NCBI GenBank assembly: GCA_027493935.1
Contig: JAOSJV010000011.1
Location: 401,076-465,075, forward strand
Origin: Burkholderiales bacterium
GTDB taxonomy: Bacteria; Pseudomonadota; Gammaproteobacteria; Burkholderiales; SG8-39
Direction: 5' to 3'
DNA length: 64,000 nt
Of the stretch, positions 9,379-21,720 are shown in pieces. A program made the translations under genes and the position numbers. Numbering within the stretch: position 1 is the first letter of the stretch; each line of letters begins with the position of its first letter. The notes under the pieces were generated by a model. The model did no database searches and was not told the origin of the DNA. It worked only from the letters and a program-made list of their open reading frames with translations.

Positions 9379-10131
9379 ATGGCGCTCGCGTTCGCAGGCG
9401 CCGTCGCGGTGACGACGCTCGACCGGCCGCCGGTCAACGCCATCGACGAAGCATGGCTCGAGCGGCTGGACGCGATTATCGGCCAGGTCGAGGGGCACGG
9501 CGCCGCGGTGCTCGTGCTGCGGGGCGCGGGACGCGCGTTCTGCGCCGGCGCGGACCTGGAGCTGATGCGCTCGCGGTTCGGAACCGAGGACGGGCGGGCG
9601 CGCATGATCGCCTTCGTGCAGGAGATCCAGCGCGTGTACGCGCGCCTCGAGCGCGCGAGCTTCGTATCGATCGCGGCGATCGGCGGTGCGGCGCTCGGCG
9701 GCGGGCTCGAGCTCGCGCTCGCCTGCGATCTGCGCGTGGTCGCCCATGAGTCGCGCCTCGGGCTGCCCGAGGCGGGTCTCGGTCTGCTTCCCGGCGCCGG
9801 TGGCACCCAGCGCTTGACGCGGCTGTGCGGCGAGGCGGTTGCGAAGCGGCTGATTCTCGGCGCCGAGGTCGTCGGCGGCGCGGAAGCAGCGGCGCTCGGG
9901 CTCGCGCAGTGGGCGGTACCGGCGGCAGCGCTCGACGCGCACGTCCACGCGCTCGCCGAGCGCATCGCCGCGCTGCCGGCCGCCGCGCTCGCGGCATGCA
10001 AGCAGTGCATCGCCGCAGCTGCGGATCCGTCGGACGAGGGGTACGCGCTCGAGATCGAGCACACGGCCAGGCTGCTCGCAAACAGCGAGACGCAGACGCG
10101 CGTGCGGAACTTTCTGGCCGGTCGACGCTGA
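9379..10131 (+). CDS. Enoyl-CoA hydratase/isomerase family protein (canonical)
   Basis: The protein is 250 residues with both hydratase glutamates: GGGLELAL (Glu near residue 113) and GLPEAGLGLLPGAGGTQRL (Glu near 133). It would hydrate a trans-2-enoyl-CoA, complementing the upstream acyl-CoA dehydrogenase and SDR. An in-frame GTG at 9304 would extend it by 25 residues, but that start lies on the operator and the extension is low-complexity, so I prefer the ATG at 9379 (MALAFAGAVAV). It ends the catabolic island. Confidence 0.87.
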   Translation: MALAFAGAVAVTTLDRPPVNAIDEAWLERLDAIIGQVEGHGAAVLVLRGAGRAFCAGADLELMRSRFGTEDGRARMIAFVQEIQRVYARLERASFVSIAAIGGAALGGGLELALACDLRVVAHESRLGLPEAGLGLLPGAGGTQRLTRLCGEAVAKRLILGAEVVGGAEAAALGLAQWAVPAAALDAHVHALAERIAALPAAALAACKQCIAAAADPSDEGYALEIEHTARLLANSETQTRVRNFLAGRR

Positions 10132-10306
10132 GCCGCCGGCCGTCCGGCCGGCGCGGGAACCGGACGGCGGCGTGCCCGGCGGTACCGGACTGTGACAGGC
10201 TGCCACTGCCGCACGCCGCGCGCCTGCCGGGCGCCCGCGGGCGGTGCTATGGTGAATGCGGCGCGTCCGGGCCCGAAGGCCGTGGACGCTTGTTAGGGCA
10301 TCGTTC

Positions 10307-11350
10307 ATGTCTCTCCGCCGCAGCCTCGCCGCACTCGCACTTGCCGCCGTAGGCGTGCTGCGCTGCTTCCGGGCATCGCTGCCGCGCAAGCCGCGGCCAC
10401 GTTGCTCGCGGCGATCGGCGAGGTCCGGATTCTCGACGCGGCCGGCCAGTCGCGCGCGGGCGAGCGCGGCGACGCGCTCGCTACCGGCGAGCGCGTCGCA
10501 GTCGGTGCGAACGGCCTCGCCCAGCTGCGTTTCAGCGATGGCGGCCTGGTCTCGCTGCGCGCGAACTCCGAGCTGAGCATCGACGCGTACGCCTACCAAG
10601 GCGAGCGCGATACGGCGGCGAGCTCGGTGCTGCAACTCGTGCGCGGGGGCCTGCGCGCAATCACCGGCGCGATCGCCCGCCTGAACCGCGGCGGCTACAC
10701 CGTCGTCACCACGAACGCGACGATCGGCGTGCGCGGCACCGACTTCGAGGTCTTCCACATCTCGCCGCCAGTGCCGAGCGGCGAGACCCTGCCAGGCGAA
10801 CCCGGGACCTATCTCAAGGTCAACCAGGGAACCGCCTTCCTCCAGACGCAGGGGGATCACTGGACGTTCTCCCGCAGCAGGTCGCGGTTGCGTTACAAGC
10901 GGCAGCGGTTCCGCGCCTCCTGCCGCAGATGCCGACATTCATGCGCGGCGTGCCGCCGACGCCGACCCCACCGCAGCAGCCGCAGCCCCGGCAGCAGCGC
11001 AGCGAGCAGCCGATGCGCGCGCCAGGCGCACTCAGCGCACCGACGGTGGACCCGCGCACGCTGCACGGCCCCGCGTCCTCACCGACGTTGACCCCGCCAA
11101 CCTCCCCGACGCTTGCTCCGGCACTCGCGGCGCCGGACGCGACTTCGCCCACGCTGAGCCCGAGCCTCACCAACCCGACGGCCCCCTCCCCGGCACTCGG
11201 CCCGGGCACGGCGAGCCCGACCTGACCGCGCCGGCGACGACGAGTCCCACGATGACCGCACCGGCGACGACGAGCCCCACGATGACCGCGCCGGTGACGG
11301 GTCCGGGCATGACTGCGCCGGTCAGCCCGGGGATGACCGCGCCGCGCTGA
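10307..11350 (+). CDS. Exported FecR-domain protein with repetitive Thr/Pro tail; three indels
   Basis: The start MSLRRSLAALALAAVGVL looks like a signal peptide, continued in another frame as ALLPGIAAAQA, then a FecR domain (GEVRILDAAGQ, GLVSLRANSELSIDAY, TNATIGVRGTDFEV). Past about residue 190 the frame changes into a low-complexity Pro/Thr/Ser tail rich in SPTL and APATTSPTM units. I place indels at about 10350-10362, 10860 and 11222, with the last stop at 11348-11350. FecR domains outside TonB systems occur in periplasmic or surface proteins of unknown role. No sigma factor or TonB receptor gene is adjacent, so iron signalling is unlikely. Confidence 0.65.
11224..11347 (+). repeat. Degenerate tandem repeat (30, 30, 27, 24 bp) encoding a Thr/Pro tail
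   Basis: Units begin GACCGCGCCGG at 11224, 11254, 11284 and (as GACTGCGCCGG) 11311, with period 30 then shorter. The first two units differ at two positions only. Translation gives TAPATTSPTM-type units, so the repeat is coding and belongs to the tail of the FecR-like protein. Confidence 0.7.
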
Positions 11351-11366
11351 CCGCGCACGTCCCAGA

Positions 11367-11849
11367 TCAGGCCGGCAGATCGAGCAGCTCGCTGCCGGTC
11401 AGCCGACCCAGCAGCGCGAGCAGGGTGCGGCGCTCGGCGGCGCTCAGCCGCGCGGCGACATGTGCTTCGTGAGCGAGCACGCGCGCCTTCATCCGGCCAA
11501 GCAAGGTCTTGCCGCGCCGGGTGAGCCACAGTCCATTGGTCCGCCGATCCTCGCCTCGCCGCCGCTCGAGCAATCCGCGGTCCTCGAGCTCGTCCAGCAC
11601 GGCAACCAGCGTCGAGCGGTCGAGCCCGACCGCCTCGGCGAGCCGCGTTTGCGTGACACCCGGGTTCGCCTCGACCAGGACCAGCATGCCGAAGCGCCCC
11701 GGCGAGACGCCGAACGCGCGCGACGCCGCGGCGAAGTCCCGGAACACCGCGAGCTGCGCCAGCCGCAGCTGGTAGCCGAGCAGCGCCGGCAGCAGTCCGT
11801 GGTCGAGCGCCCGCGGCCGGGGGCGGGCCGTCTTGTTGCGTCCGGGCAT
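11367..11849 (-). CDS. MarR-family transcriptional regulator
   Basis: The protein is 160 residues. It has a winged helix-turn-helix (TQTRLAEAVGLDRSTLVAVLDELEDRGLLERRRGEDRRTNGLWLT, residues about 63-108) with the DR-R wing typical of MarR. It is convergent with the FecR-like gene and 122 bp downstream of the MFS transporter gene on the same strand. MarR proteins commonly control an adjacent transporter or aromatic-compound pathway; the target here is inferred only from proximity. Confidence 0.85.
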   Translation of the reverse strand: MPGRNKTARPRPRALDHGLLPALLGYQLRLAQLAVFRDFAAASRAFGVSPGRFGMLVLVEANPGVTQTRLAEAVGLDRSTLVAVLDELEDRGLLERRRGEDRRTNGLWLTRRGKTLLGRMKARVLAHEAHVAARLSAAERRTLLALLGRLTGSELLDLPA

Positions 11850-11971
11850 GTGAGCGGTGGCGAGGACCAGGCGGTGAGGAGAACTGTTTCCGGCGCCGAT
11901 TGTTGCGACACCCAACAGCTCGCCGCCCATGCTAGCCGAAACGCTTGGCGCGCGGCAACCCGCGGCCGCGG

Positions 11972-13273
11972 CTAGCGCGACTGGCGGCAGTGCGTCTCGC
12001 GCGTGGCGAGCGCCGCGACCACGCTGAGGAAGATCCACACGAGCATCAGCGAGAACCCGGATCGGAACGCGTCGAAGCTGTAGACGCGGGCGCCATTCAC
12101 CAGCGCGCCGTCCCAGTGGCGATCGAGGATCCAACCCACCGCCGGCTGCATGATGAGCCCGCCGAGCATGTTGCCCATGTTGATCACGCCGGAGACGGTG
12201 CCGGCAAGGTGCGCGGGCACCGACTCCTTGGCGAACGCGAAGCTCACCATCACCGCCCCGGACGCGACCCCGGTCAGGGCGAGGACGCCGACCAGCACCG
12301 GCAACGGCAGCCCGCCGAACTGCAAGACGACGATCCATCCTATCGCCGCCACACCGGCGCCAAGGATGAAGAGCGGCTTGCGCGCACGCACGCGGTCCGA
12401 TGCGGCGCCCATCACCGGCCCGGCGAGCGCCCACGCGACGAGCACCACGGAGGCAAGCAGCGCTGACTCGCGGGTGGTGAGCCCATAGTGCGTCGTGAGG
12501 AAGGGTACGCCCCACAGGCCGGCGAACGTCAGCGTGGGGCCGGAGATGCCACCGGCGGCGAAGAAGATCAACCACACGTTCGCGACCCGCACCACGGCGC
12601 GCAGGCCGCCGAGCATCGAGTGTCTTCGCGCCGCTGAATGACCGCCCGCGAAATGGCTGCGAAAGCCGCGCTCGGCCGGATCGTCGCGCACTGCAAGCCA
12701 CGTCGCCGCGCACAGCGCCGCGGTCAGCCCCGCCACGCCGAGCATCACCGGGCGCCACCCGAACGCGTCGACCAGCACGCGTAGCGGCAGACCCGCCGAG
12801 ACGGCGCCGATCACGCCGCACATCAGCGCGATGCCCGACATCATCGCGAAATGACGAGCGTGGAACCAGTGGCTCGCAAGCTTCAGCATGCTCACGAAGG
12901 CGACGCCGACCGCTGCGCCGATCAGCAGCCGGCCGGCGCCGACCAGCATATACCCCGGCGACAGCGCGAAGAGCGCGCCGCCGGCGGCGGCCACCCCCGC
13001 ACCGGCGGTGAGCAGGCGCCGTGGTCCCCAGTGGTCGGCGAGCATCCCGGTCGGGATCTGCATCGCGACGTAGCTGTAGTAGTAGAAGGCCGAGAGATTG
13101 CCGAGCGCAGCGGCGCCCATCGCGAACTCGGTCATCAGCTCCTGGGTGATGACCGCCGGCGCGACGCGCTGGAAGAATCCGATCAGGTACAGCGCCGCGC
13201 CGAAGCTCCACACGGCGAGGGCGAGCCAGAGCGGCGGCAATCCGGGCGCGCGCGGCTGGGTCGCGGACTGCAT
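11972..13273 (-). CDS. MFS transporter
   Basis: The protein is 433 residues with about 12 hydrophobic segments. The loop between the second and third helices carries ADHWGPRRLLTAG, the MFS signature, and a second copy appears as SDRVRARKPLF in the C-terminal half. It is an inner-membrane secondary transporter, similar to the broad sugar-phosphate or organic anion clade by its FFQRVAPAVI start; the substrate is unknown. The following MarR gene may regulate it. Confidence 0.85.
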   Translation of the reverse strand: MQSATQPRAPGLPPLWLALAVWSFGAALYLIGFFQRVAPAVITQELMTEFAMGAAALGNLSAFYYYSYVAMQIPTGMLADHWGPRRLLTAGAGVAAAGGALFALSPGYMLVGAGRLLIGAAVGVAFVSMLKLASHWFHARHFAMMSGIALMCGVIGAVSAGLPLRVLVDAFGWRPVMLGVAGLTAALCAATWLAVRDDPAERGFRSHFAGGHSAARRHSMLGGLRAVVRVANVWLIFFAAGGISGPTLTFAGLWGVPFLTTHYGLTTRESALLASVVLVAWALAGPVMGAASDRVRARKPLFILGAGVAAIGWIVVLQFGGLPLPVLVGVLALTGVASGAVMVSFAFAKESVPAHLAGTVSGVINMGNMLGGLIMQPAVGWILDRHWDGALVNGARVYSFDAFRSGFSLMLVWIFLSVVAALATRETHCRQSR

Positions 13274-13321
13274 GGCAGGGGCTCGCCGCGATATTCTAGC
13301 GGCCGACCGGCACGCGACCAG

Positions 13322-14173
13322 TCACCGCCGCAGCACCAGAGCGAGCGCCGCAACGATCATCAGGCCCCCGACGAGCATCGACGCGGTGACCGTCTCGTCG
13401 AGGAGCAGCCAGCCCCACAGGACGCCCAGCACCGGGATCAGGAACGTCACCGCGAGCGTGCGCGACGGCCCGATGTCGCGCACCAGGGTGAAGAACGCCA
13501 GGTAGGCGATGCCGCTGCACACGACGCCGAGCGCGATCGCGGCGCTGGTCGCTACTGCCGTCCAGGACGCCGCGCCGGCCTGCGACCAGGCGGGCGAGAG
13601 CAGCAACGCCGAGTACGTGATCGATCCGGCGGCCAGCACCAGCGCCGGCAACTCGCCGGTGTGCTGCTTGATCATCACCCCGCCCCAGCCCCAGAACGCG
13701 GCGCCGAGCAGGCCCACCAGGACCGCGACGACTACTCGCGCATCGAGCGCCACCGGCCCGAGGTTGACGATCAGCGCGACTCCGCCGACCCCGAGCGCGA
13801 ACCCGACAATGCGCCGCCCGCCGAGCGGCTCGTGCAGCAGCCATGCCGCAAACAGCGCGGTCCACAGCGGTACGGTGCCGTTGATGAGCGAGAGGTATCC
13901 CGCCGGCAGCGACGCCGCCGCGTAAGCGAAGCACGCGAACGGCAATACGTTGTTGACGAGGCTGACGCGAAAGAAAGCGCGCGGGTGGGCGAGCAGGCCG
14001 ACCCGGTATCCCATCATCATCACCGCCGGGAGCAGGAAAAACGCCGCGGCGAGCGCGCGCATCTCGGCCACGAGCCCGGCGCCGAGCGCAGGCACGGCAA
14101 CCCGCATGAACAGGTACTGCAGCGACCACATCGCCGCGAGCGCGAGAAGCCGTGCGAGATCGTAGCTACGCAT
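13322..14173 (-). CDS. DMT-superfamily EamA transporter
   Basis: The protein is 283 residues with about ten membrane helices in two EamA repeats (first ending near GVALIVNLGPV, second ending GGLMIVAALALVLRR). EamA proteins mostly export amino acids or metabolites across the inner membrane. It stands on the same strand as, and 48 bp upstream of, the MFS gene, so they may be co-transcribed. No substrate can be assigned. Confidence 0.82.
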   Translation of the reverse strand: MRSYDLARLLALAAMWSLQYLFMRVAVPALGAGLVAEMRALAAAFFLLPAVMMMGYRVGLLAHPRAFFRVSLVNNVLPFACFAYAAASLPAGYLSLINGTVPLWTALFAAWLLHEPLGGRRIVGFALGVGGVALIVNLGPVALDARVVVAVLVGLLGAAFWGWGGVMIKQHTGELPALVLAAGSITYSALLLSPAWSQAGAASWTAVATSAAIALGVVCSGIAYLAFFTLVRDIGPSRTLAVTFLIPVLGVLWGWLLLDETVTASMLVGGLMIVAALALVLRR

Positions 14174-14468
14174 TGCTCTGGCGGCCCAGGCGGATCCCGC
14201 GCCGTACGGCGCTTGCTGTCATGCGGCGGCGCACAGCGCGCAGATCACGGCGCGTGTCGACGCCGGCGACACGGTGTGGACGCGCGCGAGGGCGATCAGC
14301 GCCCCGGCGGCGGACAACGCAACGACCGACGGCCGGGGCAGCGATCGGCCAGGGGGTCAACGGCTCGACCGGCAGAGCAGGAACATCCCGCAACAGGAGC
14401 CCACGGCCCCTCCGCAACGCCTGCATCCCGGGCATGATCCCGCCAGAGCGAGGCTTCGCCGGGGCGCG
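14174..14468. other. Intergenic region without recognised genes
   Basis: This roughly 295-bp stretch lies between the DMT transporter gene start and the rhodanese gene end. No convincing open frame, RNA or repeat was seen. It presumably includes the DMT gene promoter; I could not pick out hexamers. Confidence 0.4.
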
Positions 14469-14863
14469 CTAGCATTGCTCCCACGGCAGGCCCTCGAAGC
14501 GCCAGCCGTTTTCGTGCCGCGATGGTGCATCTCGTCGAGGTCGCCCTCGAACCCGTGAAGCACGTTGTGTACGCTGCCGAAGCCAGCGCGCTCGAGCGCC
14601 TCGCCCGCTTCGGTCGAGCGGTTGCCGCTGCGGCAGATCAGCACGATCGGGCGGCTGGCGTGGTTGGTGCCGGCGAGCTTCTTCACTTGACCGACGAAAT
14701 GCGGATTCACCTCCCAGTCGGGGCCGTCGTTCCAGGACACGTGCAGCGCGCCGGCCGGGTGCCCGACGAAGAGGTACTCCATCTCGCTGCGGCAGTCGAT
14801 GAGCAGCGCCTGCGGCTCGCGTTGCAGGAACTCGTAAGCCTCGCGGGGCGTGAGATGCTTCAT
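14469..14863 (-). CDS. Rhodanese-like domain protein; one indel
   Basis: A single rhodanese domain of about 131 residues after correction. The active loop is CRSGNRSTEAGEAL with Cys near residue 69, and DCRSEMEYLFVGHPAGA marks the N-terminal half. It would transfer sulfane sulfur or act as a cyanide sulfurtransferase. The frame changes near 14514 (a lost G in the plus strand), after which HENGWRFEGLPWEQC gives the usual family C-terminus. It is divergent from metH. Confidence 0.8.
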
Positions 14864-14962
14864 CGCAATCGACCATGGCGCAACATATCCGGGAGCGCAG
14901 TATAGCGCCGCACGCGGACGCCTCGGTCGGCCCGCCGGCCGCGGCAGCGCAGGGCGCGTTGG

Positions 14963-14991
14963 TTGACAAAGGACGGGACGCAAAGTAGCCT
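14963..14991 (+). promoter_or_regulatory. Sigma-70-like promoter for metH
   Basis: TTGACA at 14963-14968 is followed, after a 17-bp spacer, by TAGCCT at 14986-14991. The -35 is perfect and the -10 is moderate (TATAAT expected). Transcription would start near 14998, giving a leader of about 97 nt before metH. The spacer contains GGGACGCAAAG, which also resembles part of the c-di-GMP-I riboswitch core, so the transcript might instead start further upstream. Confidence 0.5.
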
Positions 14992-15069
14992 TGCTTCCAG
15001 CGCCGATTTGATTGCCAGCTTGCGGGCGCTTAAGAAATTCGGCTAAAGCGGAACGACCCGGTCCGCGCT
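14986..15069 (+). promoter_or_regulatory. Structured metH leader with mutually exclusive hairpins
   Basis: Nested pairings are visible: TAGCC (14986-14990) with GGCTA (15041-15045), and AGCGCC (14999-15004) with GGCGCT (15025-15030). A further hairpin, GCGGA (15048-15052) with TCCGC (15062-15066), would overlap and block the terminator stem that follows. Such an arrangement is what an attenuator or riboswitch looks like. It lacks the B12 box of cobalamin riboswitches and the conserved SAH riboswitch sequence, so the ligand or mechanism is open. Confidence 0.4.
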
Positions 15070-15090
15070 TGGCTGACCGGGTTTTTGTTT
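15056..15090 (+). terminator. Intrinsic terminator in the metH leader
   Basis: ACCCGGTC (15056-15063) pairs perfectly with GACCGGGT (15075-15082) around an 11-nt loop, followed by TTTTGTTT. It ends only a few bases before the metH ATG at 15095, leaving no Shine-Dalgarno sequence. It faces metH and can only act as a regulatory terminator for that gene or for a short upstream RNA. Confidence 0.7.
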
Positions 15091-15094
15091 CCCG

Positions 15095-18781
<3,687 letters not shown>

Positions 18782-18885
18782 GGCACGCCCCGTGCACTTC
18801 CGCGTGCGCGCGCGCAATCCGCTGCCGGAACCTGTTCCACACCCCGCGGCGGGCGCCGCCTGCCGCACGCTCCAGGAGAACCCCG

Positions 18886-19233
18886 ATGCAAATCACGCGT
18901 CATGAGCCAGGCAAGCTCTTCTCCGGCGCCGTCGAGGCGAACGGTTTCGTCTTCGTCGCCGGCCAGGTCGCCGACGATCTCGCCCAGGACATCGCCGGCC
19001 AGACGCGCCAAGTGCTGGCGCGCATCGATGCGCTGCTCGCAAGGGCCGGATCCGACAAATCCAAGATCCTCTGGGCGAACGTGTGGGTCACCGACATTCG
19101 CAATCGCGACGGGATGAACGCCGTCTGGACGGCCTGGGTCGACCCGAGGAACCTGCCGGCGCGGGCGACGGTCGAAGCGAAGCTCGCCGATCCGCGCATG
19201 CTGGTGGAGGTCGCTTGCGTCGCTGCCAAGTGA
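18886..19233 (+). CDS. RidA/YjgF-YER057c-UK114 family protein
   Basis: The protein is 115 residues. The family C-terminal half is plain: WVDPRNLPARATVEAKLADPRMLVEVACVA, with the conserved Arg (PAR-T) and Glu (VEV) of the RidA pocket. RidA proteins hydrolyse reactive enamine/imine intermediates from PLP enzymes; other subgroup members have different substrates. It has a clear AGGAGAA site and lies 104 bp after metH, possibly in the same transcript. Confidence 0.85.
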   Translation: MQITRHEPGKLFSGAVEANGFVFVAGQVADDLAQDIAGQTRQVLARIDALLARAGSDKSKILWANVWVTDIRNRDGMNAVWTAWVDPRNLPARATVEAKLADPRMLVEVACVAAK

Positions 19234-19398
19234 CCGGCGCCGTAGCCTCCCGGCGGCGCGGATTGCGCGACCGATTTCGGGGAGGCGGGCGCGGCGACCG
19301 GATCGGGCTGCGCGCGCGGCCGCGTTTGCTGGAGACGGACTCGATCGCGTTTGGCGATGCGGCCGACGCGGCGGCGGGCCGATCGTAATCGGGCGTGC

Positions 19399-20062
19399 GT
19401 GGATTTTTCCGCTACGGCTGCAGCCACCGGTGCAAGCGCGATCGCGTGGGCCTGCGCCCTGGCCGGGATCGCAGGGGCGGCCTGGTGCGCCCCGTGGTCG
19501 CGGCTGCGCGGGGACGAGCAGAACCACGTGTTCCTCGGCGCGATCGTCGCCGTCGCGGTGCTATGGAGCATCGACGCGGCGATCGGACCGCTGCCGCGCT
19601 TGCACCTGCTCGGCGCTACGCTGCTCTACCTCATGTTCGGGCTGCCGCTCGCGCTGGTCGCGATGGCCGCCGTCGCGTCGCTTTGCGACGGTCTTCGCTC
19701 CGGGCGAGTGGCTGCTCGTCGCGCCGCGCGCCCTGCTCGGTGGCGTGGCGCCGGTGCTGGCGAGCCACACGGTGCTGCGCATCTGCGAGCGCTGGCTGCC
19801 GGCGAACTTCTTCGTCTACGTGTTCGGCGGCGCGTTCTTCGGCGGCGCCGTCGCGATGCTCTCTGCCGGCGCCGCGACTGCGATCCTGCTCTCCATGCTC
19901 GTTCCTGAAGCTGTGCTGCCGCGCGACACGCTGGTCCCGGTGCTGCTGATGCTCGCCTTCGGCGAGGCGACGCTCACCGGCATGCTCGCCACGCTGATGG
20001 CCGTGTACCGGCCGGGTTGGATCCATAGCTTTTCCGATGAGCGCTACCTGGCTCACAAGTAG
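19399..20062 (+). CDS. CbiM-like energy-coupling factor permease (cobalt/nickel type); one indel
   Basis: With one correction the protein is about 220 residues of mostly membrane helices. HLLGATLLYLMFGLPLALVAMAAVA, then GGVAPVLASHTVLRICERWLPANFFVYVFGGAFFGGA and the end LTGMLATLMAVYRPGWIHSFSDERYL resemble, from memory, the stand-alone CbiM-like proteins of Proteobacteria. The frame changes near 19681 (one extra base). No CbiN, CbiQ or CbiO partner is adjacent. I chose the GTG at 19399. A role in cobalt uptake for the B12-dependent MetH nearby is inferred. Confidence 0.65.
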
Positions 20063-20183
20063 GCGGCGCGCACAACGGCGGCGCGGCCGGCTAGGTGGCG
20101 TTCGTCGGGCGCGGCGCGGAAACCGACATCGCCATGTTCCTCGAGTCGTTCCGCCTGACTACGCGCTGAGACCCGCGCTCCGC

Positions 20184-21641
20184 CTACGGCCGCCAGAATC
20201 GCGGGTTCAGGACCACGACCAGCGTGAAGAGCTCGAGCCGGCCGAGCAGCATGGCGGAGCTGCACACCCACGTCTGGAAGTCGTTCAGCACGGCGTAGGT
20301 GGTGGCCGGGCCGACGCCGCCGAGCCCCGGCCCCGTGTTGTTCAGGCACGCGACGGCCGCCGAAAGCGCGGTGAGCAGATCGAGGCCGCTCACGGTGAGC
20401 AGGAACACCACCACGAGCAGGCTCATGCCGTAGAACGACATGAAGGCGAGCACCCCGAACACCACACGCGCTGGCACCACCTGCTGGCCGAGCCGCACCG
20501 GAAGCTCGGCACGCGGATGCACGAGGAGCGAGGTCTCGCGGAACATCTGCTTGACGAGCAGGCGAGCCCGCACCAGCTTGATGCCACCACCGGTCGAGGC
20601 CGAGCAGGTCGCGAAAGCGCACAGGAACAGCATCCAGAGGGGCGCGAACACGGGCCACTGGCCATAGTCGGTGTTCGAGAAGCCGAGCGTGGTGGCGATC
20701 GACGCCGTGTTGAAAACGCCGTAGCGCAGCGCGGTCCCGAGGTCCGGGTAGACGCCGGTGACCCATAGATACAGGGATATACCGATGCAGCTCACGCCGA
20801 GCACGGCGACGAAGGCTCTCGCCTCCGAGTCGAACGCGTACGGGCGCAGCGTGCGCCGGGTCACCGCGATAAAGTGCGTCGCGTAGCTCAGTCCCGCGAC
20901 GACCATGAAGAAGACCGCCACCAATTCCACCCCTACCGAGTCGAAGTGACCGAGGCTCGCGTCGTACGACGAGAAGCCGCCGAGCGCGAGCGTCGAAAAC
21001 GCGTGGATCACCGCGTCCAGCCAGTCCATGCCTGCCACGCGATAAGCGACGATGCATGCCGCCGTGAATCCGACGTAGATCAGCCAGAAGCCCTTGGCGG
21101 TCTCGGCGATGCGCGGCGTGAGCTTGGTTTCCTTCATCGGCCCGGGCATCTCGGCACGATAGAGCTGGCGCCCGCCCACACCGAGCAGCGGCAGGATCGC
21201 GACCGCGAGCACGATGATGCCGAGACCGCCGATCCAGTGGAGCTCGGTGCGCCAGAGATTCAGCGAGCGCGGCAGCGCATCCAGCCCCGAGAGGACCGTC
21301 GCACCGGTGGCCGTCAACCCGCTTGTCGCCTCGAAATAAGCATCGGTGAACGACAGGCCCGGAACCGCGATCAGCAGCGGTAGCGACGCCACTGCGGGCA
21401 GCGTCACCCACACCAGGAGCACGAGCAAGAAGCCGTCGCGCGCCGAGAGTTCGCGGCGCGAACGACGCGTCGCTGCGAGTGCAGCCCCGCCGACGACCAA
21501 GCAGATCGCCAACGCCTCGTCGTAGGCCCCGTGCGCGCCATCGGCGATCAGCAGAGAGACCGCGATCGGGGGCACCAGCGTGACCGCGAACAGCAGGATG
21601 ACGCGTGCAAGGACGTTCAGTACCGGGAAGATGCGGTTCAT
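20184..21641 (-). CDS. trkH: Trk potassium uptake system membrane protein TrkH
   Basis: The protein is 485 residues with about ten or more helices. The four pore-loop segments can be followed: SGLTATGATV (about 107), STLALGGFSS (about 217), NTASIATTLGFS (about 311) and NNTGPGLGGVG (about 432); each holds the filter-type Gly. It forms the K+-translocating subunit with TrkA, encoded 79 bp upstream on the same strand. The pair is probably co-transcribed. Confidence 0.93.
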   Translation of the reverse strand: MNRIFPVLNVLARVILLFAVTLVPPIAVSLLIADGAHGAYDEALAICLVVGGAALAATRRSRRELSARDGFLLVLLVWVTLPAVASLPLLIAVPGLSFTDAYFEATSGLTATGATVLSGLDALPRSLNLWRTELHWIGGLGIIVLAVAILPLLGVGGRQLYRAEMPGPMKETKLTPRIAETAKGFWLIYVGFTAACIVAYRVAGMDWLDAVIHAFSTLALGGFSSYDASLGHFDSVGVELVAVFFMVVAGLSYATHFIAVTRRTLRPYAFDSEARAFVAVLGVSCIGISLYLWVTGVYPDLGTALRYGVFNTASIATTLGFSNTDYGQWPVFAPLWMLFLCAFATCSASTGGGIKLVRARLLVKQMFRETSLLVHPRAELPVRLGQQVVPARVVFGVLAFMSFYGMSLLVVVFLLTVSGLDLLTALSAAVACLNNTGPGLGGVGPATTYAVLNDFQTWVCSSAMLLGRLELFTLVVVLNPRFWRP

Positions 21642-21720
21642 TTCGCGCGGCCCGCGCCGGGTCGGTGCCGGGCCAGGCGGGCGGGAAGGGCAAACCTCAC
21701 GGCCTGGGGGCGCGTCCGGA

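Noticed and set aside
11224..11347. Tandem repeat considered as a CRISPR array
   Set aside because: Units are contiguous without unique spacers, are coding, and shorten progressively.
14963..15094. metH leader as a cobalamin or SAH riboswitch
   Set aside because: No B12-box-like sequence and no SAH riboswitch core could be found; the element is too short for a cobalamin riboswitch.
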